A DNA stretch of 64,000 bases, from positions 1 to 64,000 of the forward strand of contig JAFLBG010000004.1 in the NCBI GenBank assembly GCA_017303975.1, given 5' to 3'. The DNA is from Bacteroidota bacterium (lineage in GTDB: Bacteria > Bacteroidota > Bacteroidia > JAFLBG01). The notes under the pieces are model-generated. The model did no database searches, was not told where the DNA came from, and worked only from the letters and a program-made list of their open reading frames with translations. The stretch's first letter is position 1; every line of letters starts with the position of its first letter. Shown piece by piece: positions 17,777 to 27,718 of this stretch. The position numbers were made by a program, and so were the translations under genes.

Positions 17777-19006
17777 GTGAAAAAAATAGTATATTATTCC
17801 CTCTTTATTCTACTTCCTTGTTGCAAAAACAACACTCATCCGATGAAAGAACTGTCAAATGGAACTTATAGAGCAGAATTAATAATTGATTCAAGGAAAA
17901 ATATCGTTCTTCCCTTTGTACTTGTTGTTCAAAAGAATGATAGTTTATCACAATTGACTATCCTAAACGGAGAAGAGAAAATTACTGTTGATGAAATTGT
18001 TGTAAAGAACAAAACATACATTATACAGCTTCCTGTTTTTGATTCCGAGATAATTGCCAAAGTAGATAGCGATGGTGTTTTCAGAGGTACGTGGATTAAT
18101 CATGCGCGTAAAGACATGAATGTTATTGCTTTTGAAGCCGAGGCCCAAAAAGAGTATCGTTTCTTTCCTGTTGAAGATAACTACAAGGGATTTGATTTTA
18201 GTGGCAAATGGGAAGTTGCTTTTAGTCAAGGAGCAGAAGATGAATACAAAGCATTGGGAGTTTTTTCTCAAAAGGGAAATCGTGCTTATGGCACGTTCTT
18301 AACAGAAACTGGCGATTATCGCTATTTAGAGGGAAACGTGAAAAACGACTCTTTGTATTTATCATGCTTTGATGGCTCACATGCATTTTTATTTAAAGCT
18401 GTGAAACAAGCTGATGGAAGCTTGCAAGGTGAATTCTGGAGCGGCATACACCATTATGAGAAATGGATAGCGAAAAGGAACGATACGTTTGAATTGGCTA
18501 AGCCGGATACGCTGATTAAATCAATCACTACAAATGAAATAGATTTTTCATTTCCCAATCTAGATAGTGTAATAACTACACTAAGTGATGAAAAGTATAA
18601 GAATAAAGCAGTAGTTGTGCAATTAATGGGTTCTTGGTGTCCTAATTGTATGGATGAAACAGCCTATTTATCGGAATTATATAAGAAATTGGATAAAAGT
18701 AAAATCGAGATTATTGCGTTGTGTTTCGAGCGAACTACCGAATTTTCTGTTGCAAAAAGAAATATCGAACGACTGAAGAACAAATACAATTCCAGCTACC
18801 AATTTTTAGTGGCGGGTACTGCTTCAAAAAAAGAGGCTGCCGAAAAACTACCATGGTTGAGCCATGTAGCCTCTTTTCCAACTACCATTCTATTAAACAA
18901 AAAGCACGAAGTGGTGAAAATTTACTCAGGTTTTAATGGTCCTGCAACGGGTAAATATTTTGCGGAATTTAAAATAGAATTTGAAAGGGAAGTAGAATTG
19001 CTTTAA
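17777..19006 (+). CDS. TlpA-like thioredoxin-fold lipoprotein
   Basis: A 409-residue protein starting at GTG 17777, chosen because it supplies a lipoprotein signal (YYSLFILLPC-CKNN) with Cys near residue 15-16. Residues about 25-235 are beta-rich repeats of unknown type, such as GTWINHARKDMNVIAFEAE and GTFLTETGDYRYLEGNV. Residues about 255-409 are a TlpA/AhpC-TSA thioredoxin domain with the redox motif GSWCPNC and a cis-Pro region (SFPTTILL). It is probably a periplasmic disulfide reductase. It lies 14 bases after hepT but is functionally unrelated. Confidence 0.8.
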   Translation: MKKIVYYSLFILLPCCKNNTHPMKELSNGTYRAELIIDSRKNIVLPFVLVVQKNDSLSQLTILNGEEKITVDEIVVKNKTYIIQLPVFDSEIIAKVDSDGVFRGTWINHARKDMNVIAFEAEAQKEYRFFPVEDNYKGFDFSGKWEVAFSQGAEDEYKALGVFSQKGNRAYGTFLTETGDYRYLEGNVKNDSLYLSCFDGSHAFLFKAVKQADGSLQGEFWSGIHHYEKWIAKRNDTFELAKPDTLIKSITTNEIDFSFPNLDSVITTLSDEKYKNKAVVVQLMGSWCPNCMDETAYLSELYKKLDKSKIEIIALCFERTTEFSVAKRNIERLKNKYNSSYQFLVAGTASKKEAAEKLPWLSHVASFPTTILLNKKHEVVKIYSGFNGPATGKYFAEFKIEFEREVELL

Positions 19007-19074
19007 AATTCTGACTTATGCTACACGGCACACTAATAGTTATTTAATTCCTTCACTTTTTACTTGCATCTAAG

Positions 19075-19449
19075 CTATAGTGTATTATTCAACCGGTTTA
19101 CACAAGGGCTATTTATATTCGTTGCGGTACCTCCAGTATTGTTGCCAGTACCCGTATTACTTATATCACAATTGCCAAAATGACTAGCCAACCCGCACTG
19201 CAATCCATCGGTCAAATTACAATTATAACCAGTATAACAAATTAAACCATCAACAGTAAATCCCTGACCCGTGCAATGATCTGATGCCGGACATTTCCAT
19301 ACAGCTGTTTCCACACCATTTACGCCAGCTTCAACACCCTGTGCCATCCCTGTCCCCCCCCCAATTGTAATTTTTTCATTAGAGCTCAAATTTGTTACAA
19401 AACTTTCTACTTTAATTTCGTTTAGGCTAAGTTTTTTAGTTGATTTCAT
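19075..19449 (-). CDS. RiPP-like precursor peptide with pinensin-type leader, copy A
   Basis: A 124-residue peptide. The N-terminal leader MKSTKKLSLNEIKVESFVT with a double-Gly-like GGG near residue 31 matches the pinensin family of lanthipeptide leaders known from Bacteroidota. The presumptive core (residues about 35-124) is rich in Gly, Thr, Asn and Ser and holds seven Cys (KCP, HC, IC, NC, QC, NC, PC), suitable for thioether or disulfide formation. The core is longer than in classic lanthipeptides. No LanB, LanC or protease gene is visible, so maturation would need enzymes elsewhere. The leader is nearly identical to that of copy B. Confidence 0.65.
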   Translation of the reverse strand: MKSTKKLSLNEIKVESFVTNLSSNEKITIGGGTGMAQGVEAGVNGVETAVWKCPASDHCTGQGFTVDGLICYTGYNCNLTDGLQCGLASHFGNCDISNTGTGNNTGGTATNINSPCVNRLNNTL

Positions 19450-19478
19450 GTTTTTAGTTTTTATTGTTTTTTATGATT

Positions 19479-19486
19479 CAAAGTTA
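19479..19486 (-). promoter_or_regulatory. -7 box of RiPP-like gene A
   Basis: On the minus strand TAACTTTG lies 29 bases before the start codon. The wider stretch GGTAACTTTGAATCAT, counting the reverse complement, is repeated before gene B, so the two peptides probably share regulation. Confidence 0.6.
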
Positions 19487-19644
19487 CCCGCCAATTTTTT
19501 CTTTGCCCATTTTAAAAAGATACATATTATATCAAAATATGATATTGTTTGTAATAAGTATCGATTAGTAATATAATTAAATGAACTCATATGATGTTAA
19601 ATTTACAGCTTAAAATAGAAATTGCCGGGTTTAAATACAGCCAA

Positions 19645-20001
19645 CTAACAATTAAATGCTTCACTTAAACAAGCTATGGTAACATGAGTTCCGCATCCAC
19701 GAACAGTTTGGCAAAAAAGGTTGTTGCTATCTGTACATAGCAATTGAGATGCGCCATGACCAATTGTAAAAGTGTCATTTTGTTCCATTAGAGTTGCAAC
19801 TGCACATGAAGCACCTAGTCCCGGTGTTGCAGGTTGTGCTGTTGGAACAGCTGTGAGCGTACCCACAAGCGCACTTGCATATTGACCCATCATTGGCTTG
19901 GCTTCTCCACCATTTATAGTTTCTTTCTCTTTTACATTAATACTTGTAACAAAACTCTCTACTTTAATTTCGTTTAGGCTAAGTTTTTTAGTTGATTTCA
20001 T
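19645..20001 (-). CDS. RiPP-like precursor peptide with pinensin-type leader, copy B
   Basis: A 118-residue peptide whose first 19 residues are identical to those of copy A, followed by NVKEKETINGGEA with a GG cleavage-type site near residue 32. The core is unlike that of copy A: a Pro/Ala-rich stretch, then six Cys (GASC, LLC, LFC, GC, AC, NC at the C-terminus) and several Thr and Ser. A conserved leader with diverged cores is the usual pattern of multi-precursor RiPP loci. The alternative is a small secreted Cys-rich peptide with the same export leader. Confidence 0.65.
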   Translation of the reverse strand: MKSTKKLSLNEIKVESFVTSINVKEKETINGGEAKPMMGQYASALVGTLTAVPTAQPATPGLGASCAVATLMEQNDTFTIGHGASQLLCTDSNNLFCQTVRGCGTHVTIACLSEAFNC

Positions 20002-20027
20002 GTTTTTTAGTTTTTATTTGTTTAGTA

Positions 20028-20066
20028 ATTTTTCTTTGTACTTAGTACTTGATACTTTGTACTTTT
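20028..20066. repeat. GTACTT-type short repeat in the 5' leader of RiPP gene B
   Basis: The units TTTGTACTTAGTACTTGATA and CTTTGTACTTTT repeat GTACTT-like words. The tract separates the promoter of copy B from its start codon and is absent from copy A. It looks like one of the low-complexity dispersed words seen elsewhere in the window. Confidence 0.5.
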
Positions 20067-20079
20067 TTGTTTGATGATT

Positions 20080-20087
20080 CAAAGTTA
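20080..20087 (-). promoter_or_regulatory. -7 box of RiPP-like gene B
   Basis: TAACTTTG on the minus strand, within the same GGTAACTTTGAATCAT context as gene A, but 78 bases upstream of the start codon because of the inserted repeat tract. Confidence 0.55.
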
Positions 20088-20233
20088 CCCCGATTGCCAA
20101 CCCGCCTTCCAACAAAAAAATGTGTATTATATAAAACTGATAGCAATAAAAAGAGATTAAGGTGTTGATAATCAAATAGCTAAATAAAATTCACATTGCT
20201 TAATTTTGGGCGCTTTCTAACTATGTACATGGT

Positions 20234-23200
20234 TTATTTTACCACATTTACGTGCCCCACAAAGGAGTGTCGTCCACCTTTTTTATCGAATAATTTAATA
20301 AGCCAAACGTATGTATCTTGCTGTGCTAGCTCTTTTCCATCATTTGCTCTACCCTCCCAGCCGTAATTTACATCATTAGATTTAAATATTTCATCGCCCC
20401 ATCTATCAAAAATTAAGAGTGTGTATTTGTCAACATCTATTAAGCCCATAGGAACAAACACATCGTTTATACCATCGCCATTGGGTGTAAATGTATTGGG
20501 TGTAAAAAACATAAACTCCGTATCTACATACAATTGCTTGCTAATGGTGTCTTTGCATCCGAACGAATTTTGAACAATTTGCTGAACCTGAAAATATCCG
20601 GTATCGGAATAAATGAAAAAGGGATTTTCTTCTGTACTAAGTGAATTAGTAGCATCTCCAAAACTCCAAAACCAGTTGCTGGCACTTGTTGATTGATTGG
20701 TAAAATTTACTATTGTATTAATTTCTGCAGGTTCTGGATTTATTATAAAATCGGCCTTAGGACCTGGGTATATTGTAATATGGTTTGTGGCCAAAACGGT
20801 ATCTGAACAACCTAACGTATTTGTAACAACAAGTTCTACCGAAAAGGTTCCATCTTGTGTATAACAATGTAATGGAGTATTGTGAGTAGAATATGTTCCA
20901 TCTCCAAAGTCCCAATATTGAATGGTGCTAGAAGATGTGTTAGTGAAATTAACACACAATGAAGTACAACCGAATGTTGTATCTACGGAAAAAGAAGCCT
21001 GTGGAGATTGTTTAATAACAATATTTTTAGAGCTAGTTGCGGTACATCCGTTTGCATCCGTTAATTGAACCCAAAACAACGTTGTGTTTGTGGGACTTAT
21101 TAGCAAAGTATCTAGAATAGAACCGGTGTTCCAAGAATAAGTATAGTTCGGGGTTCCCCCGGTTGGTAGGGCTTGAAATAACAGCTTTTCCCCCTCACAT
21201 ATCGAATCGCTCAAGCTAGCTAAAGTAACGGAAAGCAAAGGCGGGTCAATTATTTGTACGCTTGCTGTAGCTTTACATCCACTACTATCTGTAACTTCAA
21301 CACTATATGTACCCGCCCCAATTGCAGATATTATAGCACCTGTACCTGCATTGCTCCAATTGTATATATAAGGGCTTGTTCCTTGCGCATTTGCAACGAT
21401 AATTCCTGTTGTTTGTCCATTACACAAAGGGTTTGTTGCTAATAGGTTTATAGAAAGAGGTGCGATACTCAAAACAGTATCCACTCCTGTTATACTGCAA
21501 CCGTTTGCATCTGTAACCGATACACTGTACGTGCCTGCAGATAAGGCCGATATTATATTAGAAGAAGCACCGGTATTCCAAGCATAGGTGTAGGCTCCTG
21601 TTCCGCCAGAAGGAGTAACAGAAATACTTCCGATAGATTGTAAACAATTATCGGAAGAGCTGGCAAACAAAAGATTTAATAGAGGGGGCTCTGTAATCAG
21701 TACACTATTCGTTATAGAACAATTGTTTGAATCGTATACCGTTACCGAGTAATTGCCTGCGGAAAGATTGGCAATAGAGCTTGTGGTAGCACCATTACTC
21801 CAAGCATAAGTACTACCGCCCAAAACCGAAACATTACCACTGTTGTTGGCATTGCAAAGCAAATCTATTGGGGTAATAGTTATGGAAAATGGTGGTGGTT
21901 CTGTAAGTACAATCGAAGCAGATGACGAACAGAACCCATCGGAAACCGTTATTGTGTAAGTGCCTGCGGCCACATTGGTCAATTGTGAATTTGTATGTCC
22001 ATTGCTCCATAAATAATTGAATGGGCCTAAGCCTCCCGTTACGCTACTCACAGCACCGCCCGTAGCACTACCATTGCATGTTGCATTGGTAAACGAGGCG
22101 ATGTTAGCCGTGAAAGATGCTGCTCCTCCAATGGTAATTGTTGCTGTTTTAATCAATGGATTGCACGATGCATCCGTTACGGTAACTGTATATACTCCAG
22201 CTGTTAGACCTGTAGCAACATTAGAACTGTTGCTACTTACCGACCAAACATAAACAAATGGAGCTGTTCCTCCAACAGTAGTTACCGTTGCTGTTCCATT
22301 AGATTGCCCACAGCTGGCTGCGGAAGTGGATGTAGTTAGGGTTAGTGTACTTTGTACACAATTAACAACTAGTCCAGAAACAGAAGCCACAAATGTATTT
22401 CCAACAGCATAGATTTCTTGGTTAGGCGCAAACACCATATCATACACAGCCCCCGATGTAGCAGCCGAGGTAACAAATGCTAAATTGCTATCGTATTTTC
22501 TTATTCCTGTTGTGGTGCCCACATATACATTATCACAACTATCTACCAACACACCCGAACACGATCCGGCAGTAGCGTTGGTTATTTTAATTTGCGCCAC
22601 CAGTGCTCCGTTCGTAATGCTTCGCTTTTTTAGTGTATCGCCATTGTAGGTGTACACAAAACAGTTGGATGCAGCAATACAATTTTGTGGACCCGGATTG
22701 GAAAATTGGTAGTTGGGTGTAATATAACCATGGTTAGCGAAAGTATAGCCCGAATATATACTCCACAAAGGGGTAAGTGTTGGTGTGAACCCAAAAACCT
22801 TTCCAACAAAATTTCCCCCATTATGAATAGATATTCCATAAAAATTACCATTGGGCGACAAGCACATTCCCCTTATTTCTGTGTAGGGTGAAACACCAAA
22901 CCCACCAACTGGTGCACTGGGGTTAAGGTTGGTAAGATTTACATTTACTACGGCACCAAAATTACCACTTGGCGGAATTGATGTTCCGCCAACTAATTGT
23001 GTTTGTGTAGCATTAAAGCACAATACAAAATATTCCCACCCTCCAGTTCCAAAACCGGTTGTATTGGTAACAAGGGTTAAACCATTGGGGTCAATTTTTT
23101 GAATTTCTCCATTTCCCTGACCATTACTAACATACGATACACCACTATTTGTTGTAACCAAATCGCCAAACCAATTGGTACTGCTGGGTATGGTGTTTGA

Positions 23201-24196
23201 TGTCCACTGTGGTACACCGGCAGAATTGTATTTTCGTAGCTTAAATGGCAATAGTCCTCCATATACATAAACATTTCCTGCTGCGTCCCTATCTACATCT
23301 AGTGCCTTGTTTTGTGAGGTAAAAACGGGGTTTGTGGTCCAAGGATCAATAACGAGTGTTTTTGATTTATCGTATCCATTTGGAAAATGAAATGAAACAA
23401 CATTATTGTCTAGCTTGAACGATGACTCAACGACTTTTCCAGGTGTCTCGTAAAACGAATATGGTGCGTGGTCTATAATATCCCCGAAAAGGGTTGGTAT
23501 GTTAATATTTCCCGTAACGGTATCCACATAACATATGCTTCCACTATATTTCATTTTTATTACCGCAACATTGGCTCCAGGATGTACAATAAAAGCATAT
23601 TTAATACCAGGTCTATTTTCCGGAAACGAATACACTAAATCTATGCCCGGATATAAATTTTTGTATATTATTTTTTTATATGACTTTGCGTGATTGATGC
23701 TTTCCGTCAAAGATATATTATAATGAAACCGTTCTGAAGTTTGCTCATCTGCAATTATATATGGTTTTGGATTTGCTCCCATCCATTCTATATTTACCAA
23801 ACTTGTATTTACAATATCCAGCAACTTCATTTTTTCTCGGTTGCCATTTTTTCTTTGCTCCTCTTTGTATTCCCTGGTTCCGCTTTCCCATTGTTCTAAC
23901 ATTTTATTTTTTTCATCACTTTTACCCCACTCGTCCATTCTGTATGTTAAGCCCTTTTCGGTAAAATATATTTGAAATCCCATATTTTCCACCCCATATT
24001 GAATCTTATTTTCAGGCATTTTATCTTTACCATCAAATTGCCCTAAATTCTCTACAAAAACTTTGTACTCAAATGGAGATTTTTCCCAGGTAGAAACTTG
24101 GCTGTAGGATTTGAATGAGCAAAGAAAGGTTATAACCCCAAGTATAAATGCGAGTTTCAAAAAAAAACATATATCCATTATATTTTTTTTCATCAT
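20234..24196 (-). CDS. Giant secreted SprB/PKD-repeat protein with gliding-motility (type B) tail
   Basis: A 1320-residue protein. After a signal segment (start MMKKNIMDICFFLKLAF) residues about 45-290 form the FVENLGQFDG...IQYGVENMGFQIYFTEKGLTYR region, found at the start of many Bacteroidota repeat proteins (I recall it as DUF7948). A propeller-like part follows, then about six SprB-type repeats (GTAPFVYVWS...LTAGVYTVTVTDASC) at about 630-1050, and two PKD domains (YWDFGDGTYS; WFWSFGDATN). The last 90 residues (FTPNTFTPNGDGINDVF ... DRWGDEIF ... YVWLIKLFD) are the gliding-motility-associated tail of T9SS type B. A surface adhesin is likely. Confidence 0.88.
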   Translation of the reverse strand: MMKKNIMDICFFLKLAFILGVITFLCSFKSYSQVSTWEKSPFEYKVFVENLGQFDGKDKMPENKIQYGVENMGFQIYFTEKGLTYRMDEWGKSDEKNKMLEQWESGTREYKEEQRKNGNREKMKLLDIVNTSLVNIEWMGANPKPYIIADEQTSERFHYNISLTESINHAKSYKKIIYKNLYPGIDLVYSFPENRPGIKYAFIVHPGANVAVIKMKYSGSICYVDTVTGNINIPTLFGDIIDHAPYSFYETPGKVVESSFKLDNNVVSFHFPNGYDKSKTLVIDPWTTNPVFTSQNKALDVDRDAAGNVYVYGGLLPFKLRKYNSAGVPQWTSNTIPSSTNWFGDLVTTNSGVSYVSNGQGNGEIQKIDPNGLTLVTNTTGFGTGGWEYFVLCFNATQTQLVGGTSIPPSGNFGAVVNVNLTNLNPSAPVGGFGVSPYTEIRGMCLSPNGNFYGISIHNGGNFVGKVFGFTPTLTPLWSIYSGYTFANHGYITPNYQFSNPGPQNCIAASNCFVYTYNGDTLKKRSITNGALVAQIKITNATAGSCSGVLVDSCDNVYVGTTTGIRKYDSNLAFVTSAATSGAVYDMVFAPNQEIYAVGNTFVASVSGLVVNCVQSTLTLTTSTSAASCGQSNGTATVTTVGGTAPFVYVWSVSSNSSNVATGLTAGVYTVTVTDASCNPLIKTATITIGGAASFTANIASFTNATCNGSATGGAVSSVTGGLGPFNYLWSNGHTNSQLTNVAAGTYTITVSDGFCSSSASIVLTEPPPFSITITPIDLLCNANNSGNVSVLGGSTYAWSNGATTSSIANLSAGNYSVTVYDSNNCSITNSVLITEPPLLNLLFASSSDNCLQSIGSISVTPSGGTGAYTYAWNTGASSNIISALSAGTYSVSVTDANGCSITGVDTVLSIAPLSINLLATNPLCNGQTTGIIVANAQGTSPYIYNWSNAGTGAIISAIGAGTYSVEVTDSSGCKATASVQIIDPPLLSVTLASLSDSICEGEKLLFQALPTGGTPNYTYSWNTGSILDTLLISPTNTTLFWVQLTDANGCTATSSKNIVIKQSPQASFSVDTTFGCTSLCVNFTNTSSSTIQYWDFGDGTYSTHNTPLHCYTQDGTFSVELVVTNTLGCSDTVLATNHITIYPGPKADFIINPEPAEINTIVNFTNQSTSASNWFWSFGDATNSLSTEENPFFIYSDTGYFQVQQIVQNSFGCKDTISKQLYVDTEFMFFTPNTFTPNGDGINDVFVPMGLIDVDKYTLLIFDRWGDEIFKSNDVNYGWEGRANDGKELAQQDTYVWLIKLFDKKGGRHSFVGHVNVVK

Positions 24197-24619
24197 TGCA
24201 CTATTGTTGTTTGCCTATTAGAATAAGTTTAATGTACCTCATTTTTTTATTATTGTTCCAACAAGAAAATAAACATTATGAGGAACCGATTATGAACTAT
24301 AATTTGCAAAAGAATAAAAATCAAATGTATATTGTCTTTTTCTAGGCGTTCAATTTACTATTGTTAGCTTCAAACAAGCCTCAAATTTTTTTTCACAATT
24401 ATTATACGTTCATAAATAGGCCGCTATTGAACTATTATCAAGTAAAAAGTTATTTGTGTTTAAAATAGATGAATATGTGCATTATTTATAACAAGTTGAT
24501 AATACGCGGTTGGCATTCTAATTGCGTGTTCAAAACACAATTATTTCAATTTTTTTGTTTGGTATTGTTTATTGGTTGGTATAAATTTCAAAGCAGCAAC
24601 AATAACCTAAAAGAAGAAA
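24197..24619. other. Gene-free promoter region between two divergent secreted-protein genes
   Basis: No gene is supported; the 65-residue frame starting at 24148 is AT-rich noise. An imperfect inverted repeat (ATTGCGTGTT/AACACAAT) at 24521-24541 lies about 80 bases upstream of the GTG at 24620 and might be regulatory. No clear TAnnTTTG box was found. Confidence 0.4.
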
Positions 24620-26338
24620 GTGTCTAATAAAGGAGCTATCAAATTTTTACAGTACGTTCAAGTGCTTTTAATTATTAGCATTCGTTTAAATGCCCAAGGC
24701 GGGATGTGGTCATTTATGAGTGGAGATACGGGCACAACCGCAAACGCTATATTTGGAACAAAAGGCACACCTTCTTCTCAAAACAAACCACCTGGCACTT
24801 ACGAGGCTTGCGAATGGACAGATCATAACGGAAACTTTTGGCTATACGGAGGTGCAATGAATGGCGGAGGCGTTTCGGGTGATTTATGGAGGTTTACTCC
24901 CAGTACAAACGAGTGGACATGGGTGCATGGTTCTGGTGCTGCAAATGCGGTTCCTGTATATGGTACAAAAGGAAGTCCATCTCCCAATAATACTCCTGGC
25001 GCAAGGTGTTTAGGGATAATGACTTGGGTAGATAAAAATGGAGACGACTTATGGTTATTTGGAGGAAGTACCCCAAGTAGTGGTGTAATGAATGACTTGT
25101 GGCGGTTTACTATTTCTACTGGACAGTGGACCTGGATGAGTGGAAGTAATGGTGGGGGATCTGCTGGAGTATATGGTATAAAGGGGATACCATCTTCTTC
25201 AAATTATCCGGGAGCACGCTGCGAAAATAATGCCACCTGGGTAGATAGCATAGGTAACCTATGGCTTTTTGGGGGTGCTGATTTTAATTTTGATTACTAC
25301 AACGATGTTTGGAAATTCAACCCTTCCTCAAACGAATGGACATGGATGTGGGGAATGCCGGCAGCAACCAACAATTCACCTTTTCATGCAGGCAAAGGTG
25401 TTATGGGCACACAGAACGACCCCGGAGGACGCAGTGTTTATGCAAAATTTATAAACAAAAATGAACTATATATTCTTGGTTCTATGCATGCATCTGGTTC
25501 TTTTAGGAATGACATGTGGAAGTTTAATATAGACTCTTTGCAGTGGACATTTGTAAATGGTGTAATTACAAAAAACGATACCGGCTCTATGGGGGCATAT
25601 TGCACGTACGATTCAAGCAATCTACCTTGTGCTAAACTTGAAAACAGGGCATGTTGGAATGATGCACCTTGTGGTTTTTTTGTTTTTGGAGGGTCTTTGG
25701 TAAAGCCTGGATCGGTTGGATATTACAACGATTTATGGCGATACGATATATATAATGATGAGTGGGCTATAGTGTCCGGCACTCAACACACATCGCAAAT
25801 TCACTCTATTGGAACACCTGGTATTGCAAGTATTGCAAACCATCCAGCAAGTAGATCGGGGGCAAATGCCTTTTTCGGAAAAGATGGAAATTTGTGGATG
25901 TATGGTGGAGCGACCATATTTCCCAACGGAACTTGGTACACCATAAAATACACCAACGATTTATGGAAGTTTACTTTCGATACTACATGTGTGCAAATTT
26001 GCAACGCTGTATTCGATTCCATAAATACAGACTCTACTATTACTATAATTCCAGAACAGCATTTAATTATTCCTAACGTATTTACACCCAACGGAGATGG
26101 TATAAACGATGTATTCAAAGTATCCATGAATGGTTACGAAAATTACTCCATCCAAATCTATAATAGATGGGGCGAAATAGTTTTTGAAACCATTGATATA
26201 CTAAAACACTGGAATGGAAATAAAAATAATGATGGCGATACGATGGCCGATGGAACATATTATTATATAATTTCTGTTATAAATTCATTACGTTCGGAAA
26301 ACGAAGTTCACAAAGGGTTTATTACGTTACTTAAATAA
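24620..26338 (+). CDS. Kelch-repeat protein with gliding-motility (type B) tail
   Basis: A 572-residue protein starting at GTG 24620, with AAGAAG just upstream and a signal peptide ending near RLNAQ. Residues about 25-450 comprise kelch-type repeats (NLWLFGGADFNFDYYNDVWKF; LWLFGGSTPSSGVMNDLWRFT; LWMYGGATIF...NDLWKF), which fold as a beta-propeller. The end (IPNVFTPNGDGINDVFKVSM ... YNRWGEIVFE ... GTYYYIISV) is the T9SS type B tail. It is the first of three same-strand genes with gaps of only 10 and 5 bases, suggesting an operon. Ligand unknown. Confidence 0.85.
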   Translation: MSNKGAIKFLQYVQVLLIISIRLNAQGGMWSFMSGDTGTTANAIFGTKGTPSSQNKPPGTYEACEWTDHNGNFWLYGGAMNGGGVSGDLWRFTPSTNEWTWVHGSGAANAVPVYGTKGSPSPNNTPGARCLGIMTWVDKNGDDLWLFGGSTPSSGVMNDLWRFTISTGQWTWMSGSNGGGSAGVYGIKGIPSSSNYPGARCENNATWVDSIGNLWLFGGADFNFDYYNDVWKFNPSSNEWTWMWGMPAATNNSPFHAGKGVMGTQNDPGGRSVYAKFINKNELYILGSMHASGSFRNDMWKFNIDSLQWTFVNGVITKNDTGSMGAYCTYDSSNLPCAKLENRACWNDAPCGFFVFGGSLVKPGSVGYYNDLWRYDIYNDEWAIVSGTQHTSQIHSIGTPGIASIANHPASRSGANAFFGKDGNLWMYGGATIFPNGTWYTIKYTNDLWKFTFDTTCVQICNAVFDSINTDSTITIIPEQHLIIPNVFTPNGDGINDVFKVSMNGYENYSIQIYNRWGEIVFETIDILKHWNGNKNNDGDTMADGTYYYIISVINSLRSENEVHKGFITLLK

Positions 26339-26348
26339 AATGATGTAA

Positions 26349-27713
26349 ATGAATGCAACAAGAATTAAACTAGTATTTGCTTTTATACTAACAACATTTG
26401 GTTGTAATATAAACGCACAAATAAGCAATTATTTGCTTGACAGCACCAATGTAAACATAACAACAATTGTAGACAGCAATAAATGTGATATGCCCTGGGA
26501 TATCAACTGGGGACCTGATAACCGACTTTGGTTTACAAATAGAAAATATATTGTTGCATACAACTTTTCAACTCAGCAATTAGATACCATTTTTAATAAA
26601 GGAAAGGGGAATTACATGGGGCTGGCCTTTCATCCCAATTTTTCTGTAACACCAGAAGTATTTGCAACCTGGGATACCTCTCTCTACTATGGTGGAGGTC
26701 AAGAGATACAAGTGTTTAAATATATATATGATGTCACTGGGGACTCACTTAAAAACGAAACATTGTTTGTTAAGTGGTTTCACCCTGGAGAACATTCCGG
26801 GGGGAGATTACTTGTTTCGCAAGATTCAAAACTTTTAGTTACCACATCGGAATACGGCTGTCAACAAGATACAGGAAATAATTACCTATCCGGTAAGGTA
26901 TTGCGAATAAATCTAGATGGTTCTATACCAAGCGATAATCCAATACCCAATAATTTAACCTACAGTTTTGGTCATCGAAATTCACAAGGAATAATACAAT
27001 TGCCCAATGGCAAAATTTATGCCTCTGAAATGGGCCAAATGATTGACGAATTAAATTTTATTAAGCCTAATAAATATTACGGATGGATGGACTCTGATGG
27101 AAATAATATATGGAATACTTCTACTTGTAAGGGTTTACCCATAGAGTTTCCTATTGATGCAGGAACAAATCCACCCTCCGGAATAGATTGGTATAGTCAT
27201 TCTGCCATTCCAGAATTTAAAGATTGTATTTTAGAATCTGTACTAAGTTTTGGAGGATATATAGGTGGTGTTATTGCTTATAGATTGAATAGTAGCGGAG
27301 ACTCTGTGGTTTCTAAAAAACATTATTTCATTGGTAGTGGAATGAAACGAATTAGAGATGTTGCTGTAGCCCCCGATGGTAGTGTGTATATTATTAGTAA
27401 CGACAGAGCTTACGGAAGAATTAGAAAAATAGAAAAAAGCACATTTAATTCTGTTGAAAAAAATGATTATATAAGACCGTCAATTTCTATTTATCCAAAT
27501 CCTGCTACAGAAAATGTATTTATAAAATCGAATAGTGGTGATTCCTTTTTAGTAGAGATGATAGATGTTTTTGGAAACATAGTCTGCAAAACTATAATTA
27601 ATGCACAAAACAACGTTATTGGCTTACAAAATATTGCAGCGGGAGTTTATTTTACAAAAATTTATTTCAACAAAACCGTAATAAGTGATTCTAAAATTGT
27701 TGTTATTAAATAA
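26349..27713 (+). CDS. Glucose/sorbosone dehydrogenase-like propeller protein with T9SS type A tail
   Basis: A 454-residue protein with signal peptide (cut near NINAQ). Residues about 35-365 read as the GSDH/PQQ sugar dehydrogenase propeller: MPWDINWGPDNRLWFTNR, GLAFHPNF, SGKVLRINLDGSIPSDNP, FGHRNSQGI, YASEMGQMIDELNFIKPNKYYGW, IRDVAVAPDGSVYIIS. Such proteins use PQQ and calcium to oxidise sugars, but many family members have no shown activity. The last 75 residues (ISIYPNPATENVFIKS ... GVYFTKIYF) are a type A sorting tail. It sits inside the three-gene operon. Confidence 0.82.
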   Translation: MNATRIKLVFAFILTTFGCNINAQISNYLLDSTNVNITTIVDSNKCDMPWDINWGPDNRLWFTNRKYIVAYNFSTQQLDTIFNKGKGNYMGLAFHPNFSVTPEVFATWDTSLYYGGGQEIQVFKYIYDVTGDSLKNETLFVKWFHPGEHSGGRLLVSQDSKLLVTTSEYGCQQDTGNNYLSGKVLRINLDGSIPSDNPIPNNLTYSFGHRNSQGIIQLPNGKIYASEMGQMIDELNFIKPNKYYGWMDSDGNNIWNTSTCKGLPIEFPIDAGTNPPSGIDWYSHSAIPEFKDCILESVLSFGGYIGGVIAYRLNSSGDSVVSKKHYFIGSGMKRIRDVAVAPDGSVYIISNDRAYGRIRKIEKSTFNSVEKNDYIRPSISIYPNPATENVFIKSNSGDSFLVEMIDVFGNIVCKTIINAQNNVIGLQNIAAGVYFTKIYFNKTVISDSKIVVIK

Positions 27714-27718
27714 AACAC

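Noticed and set aside
24148-24345. 65-residue plus-strand frame
   Set aside because: AT-rich noise that starts inside the start of the giant gene on the other strand.
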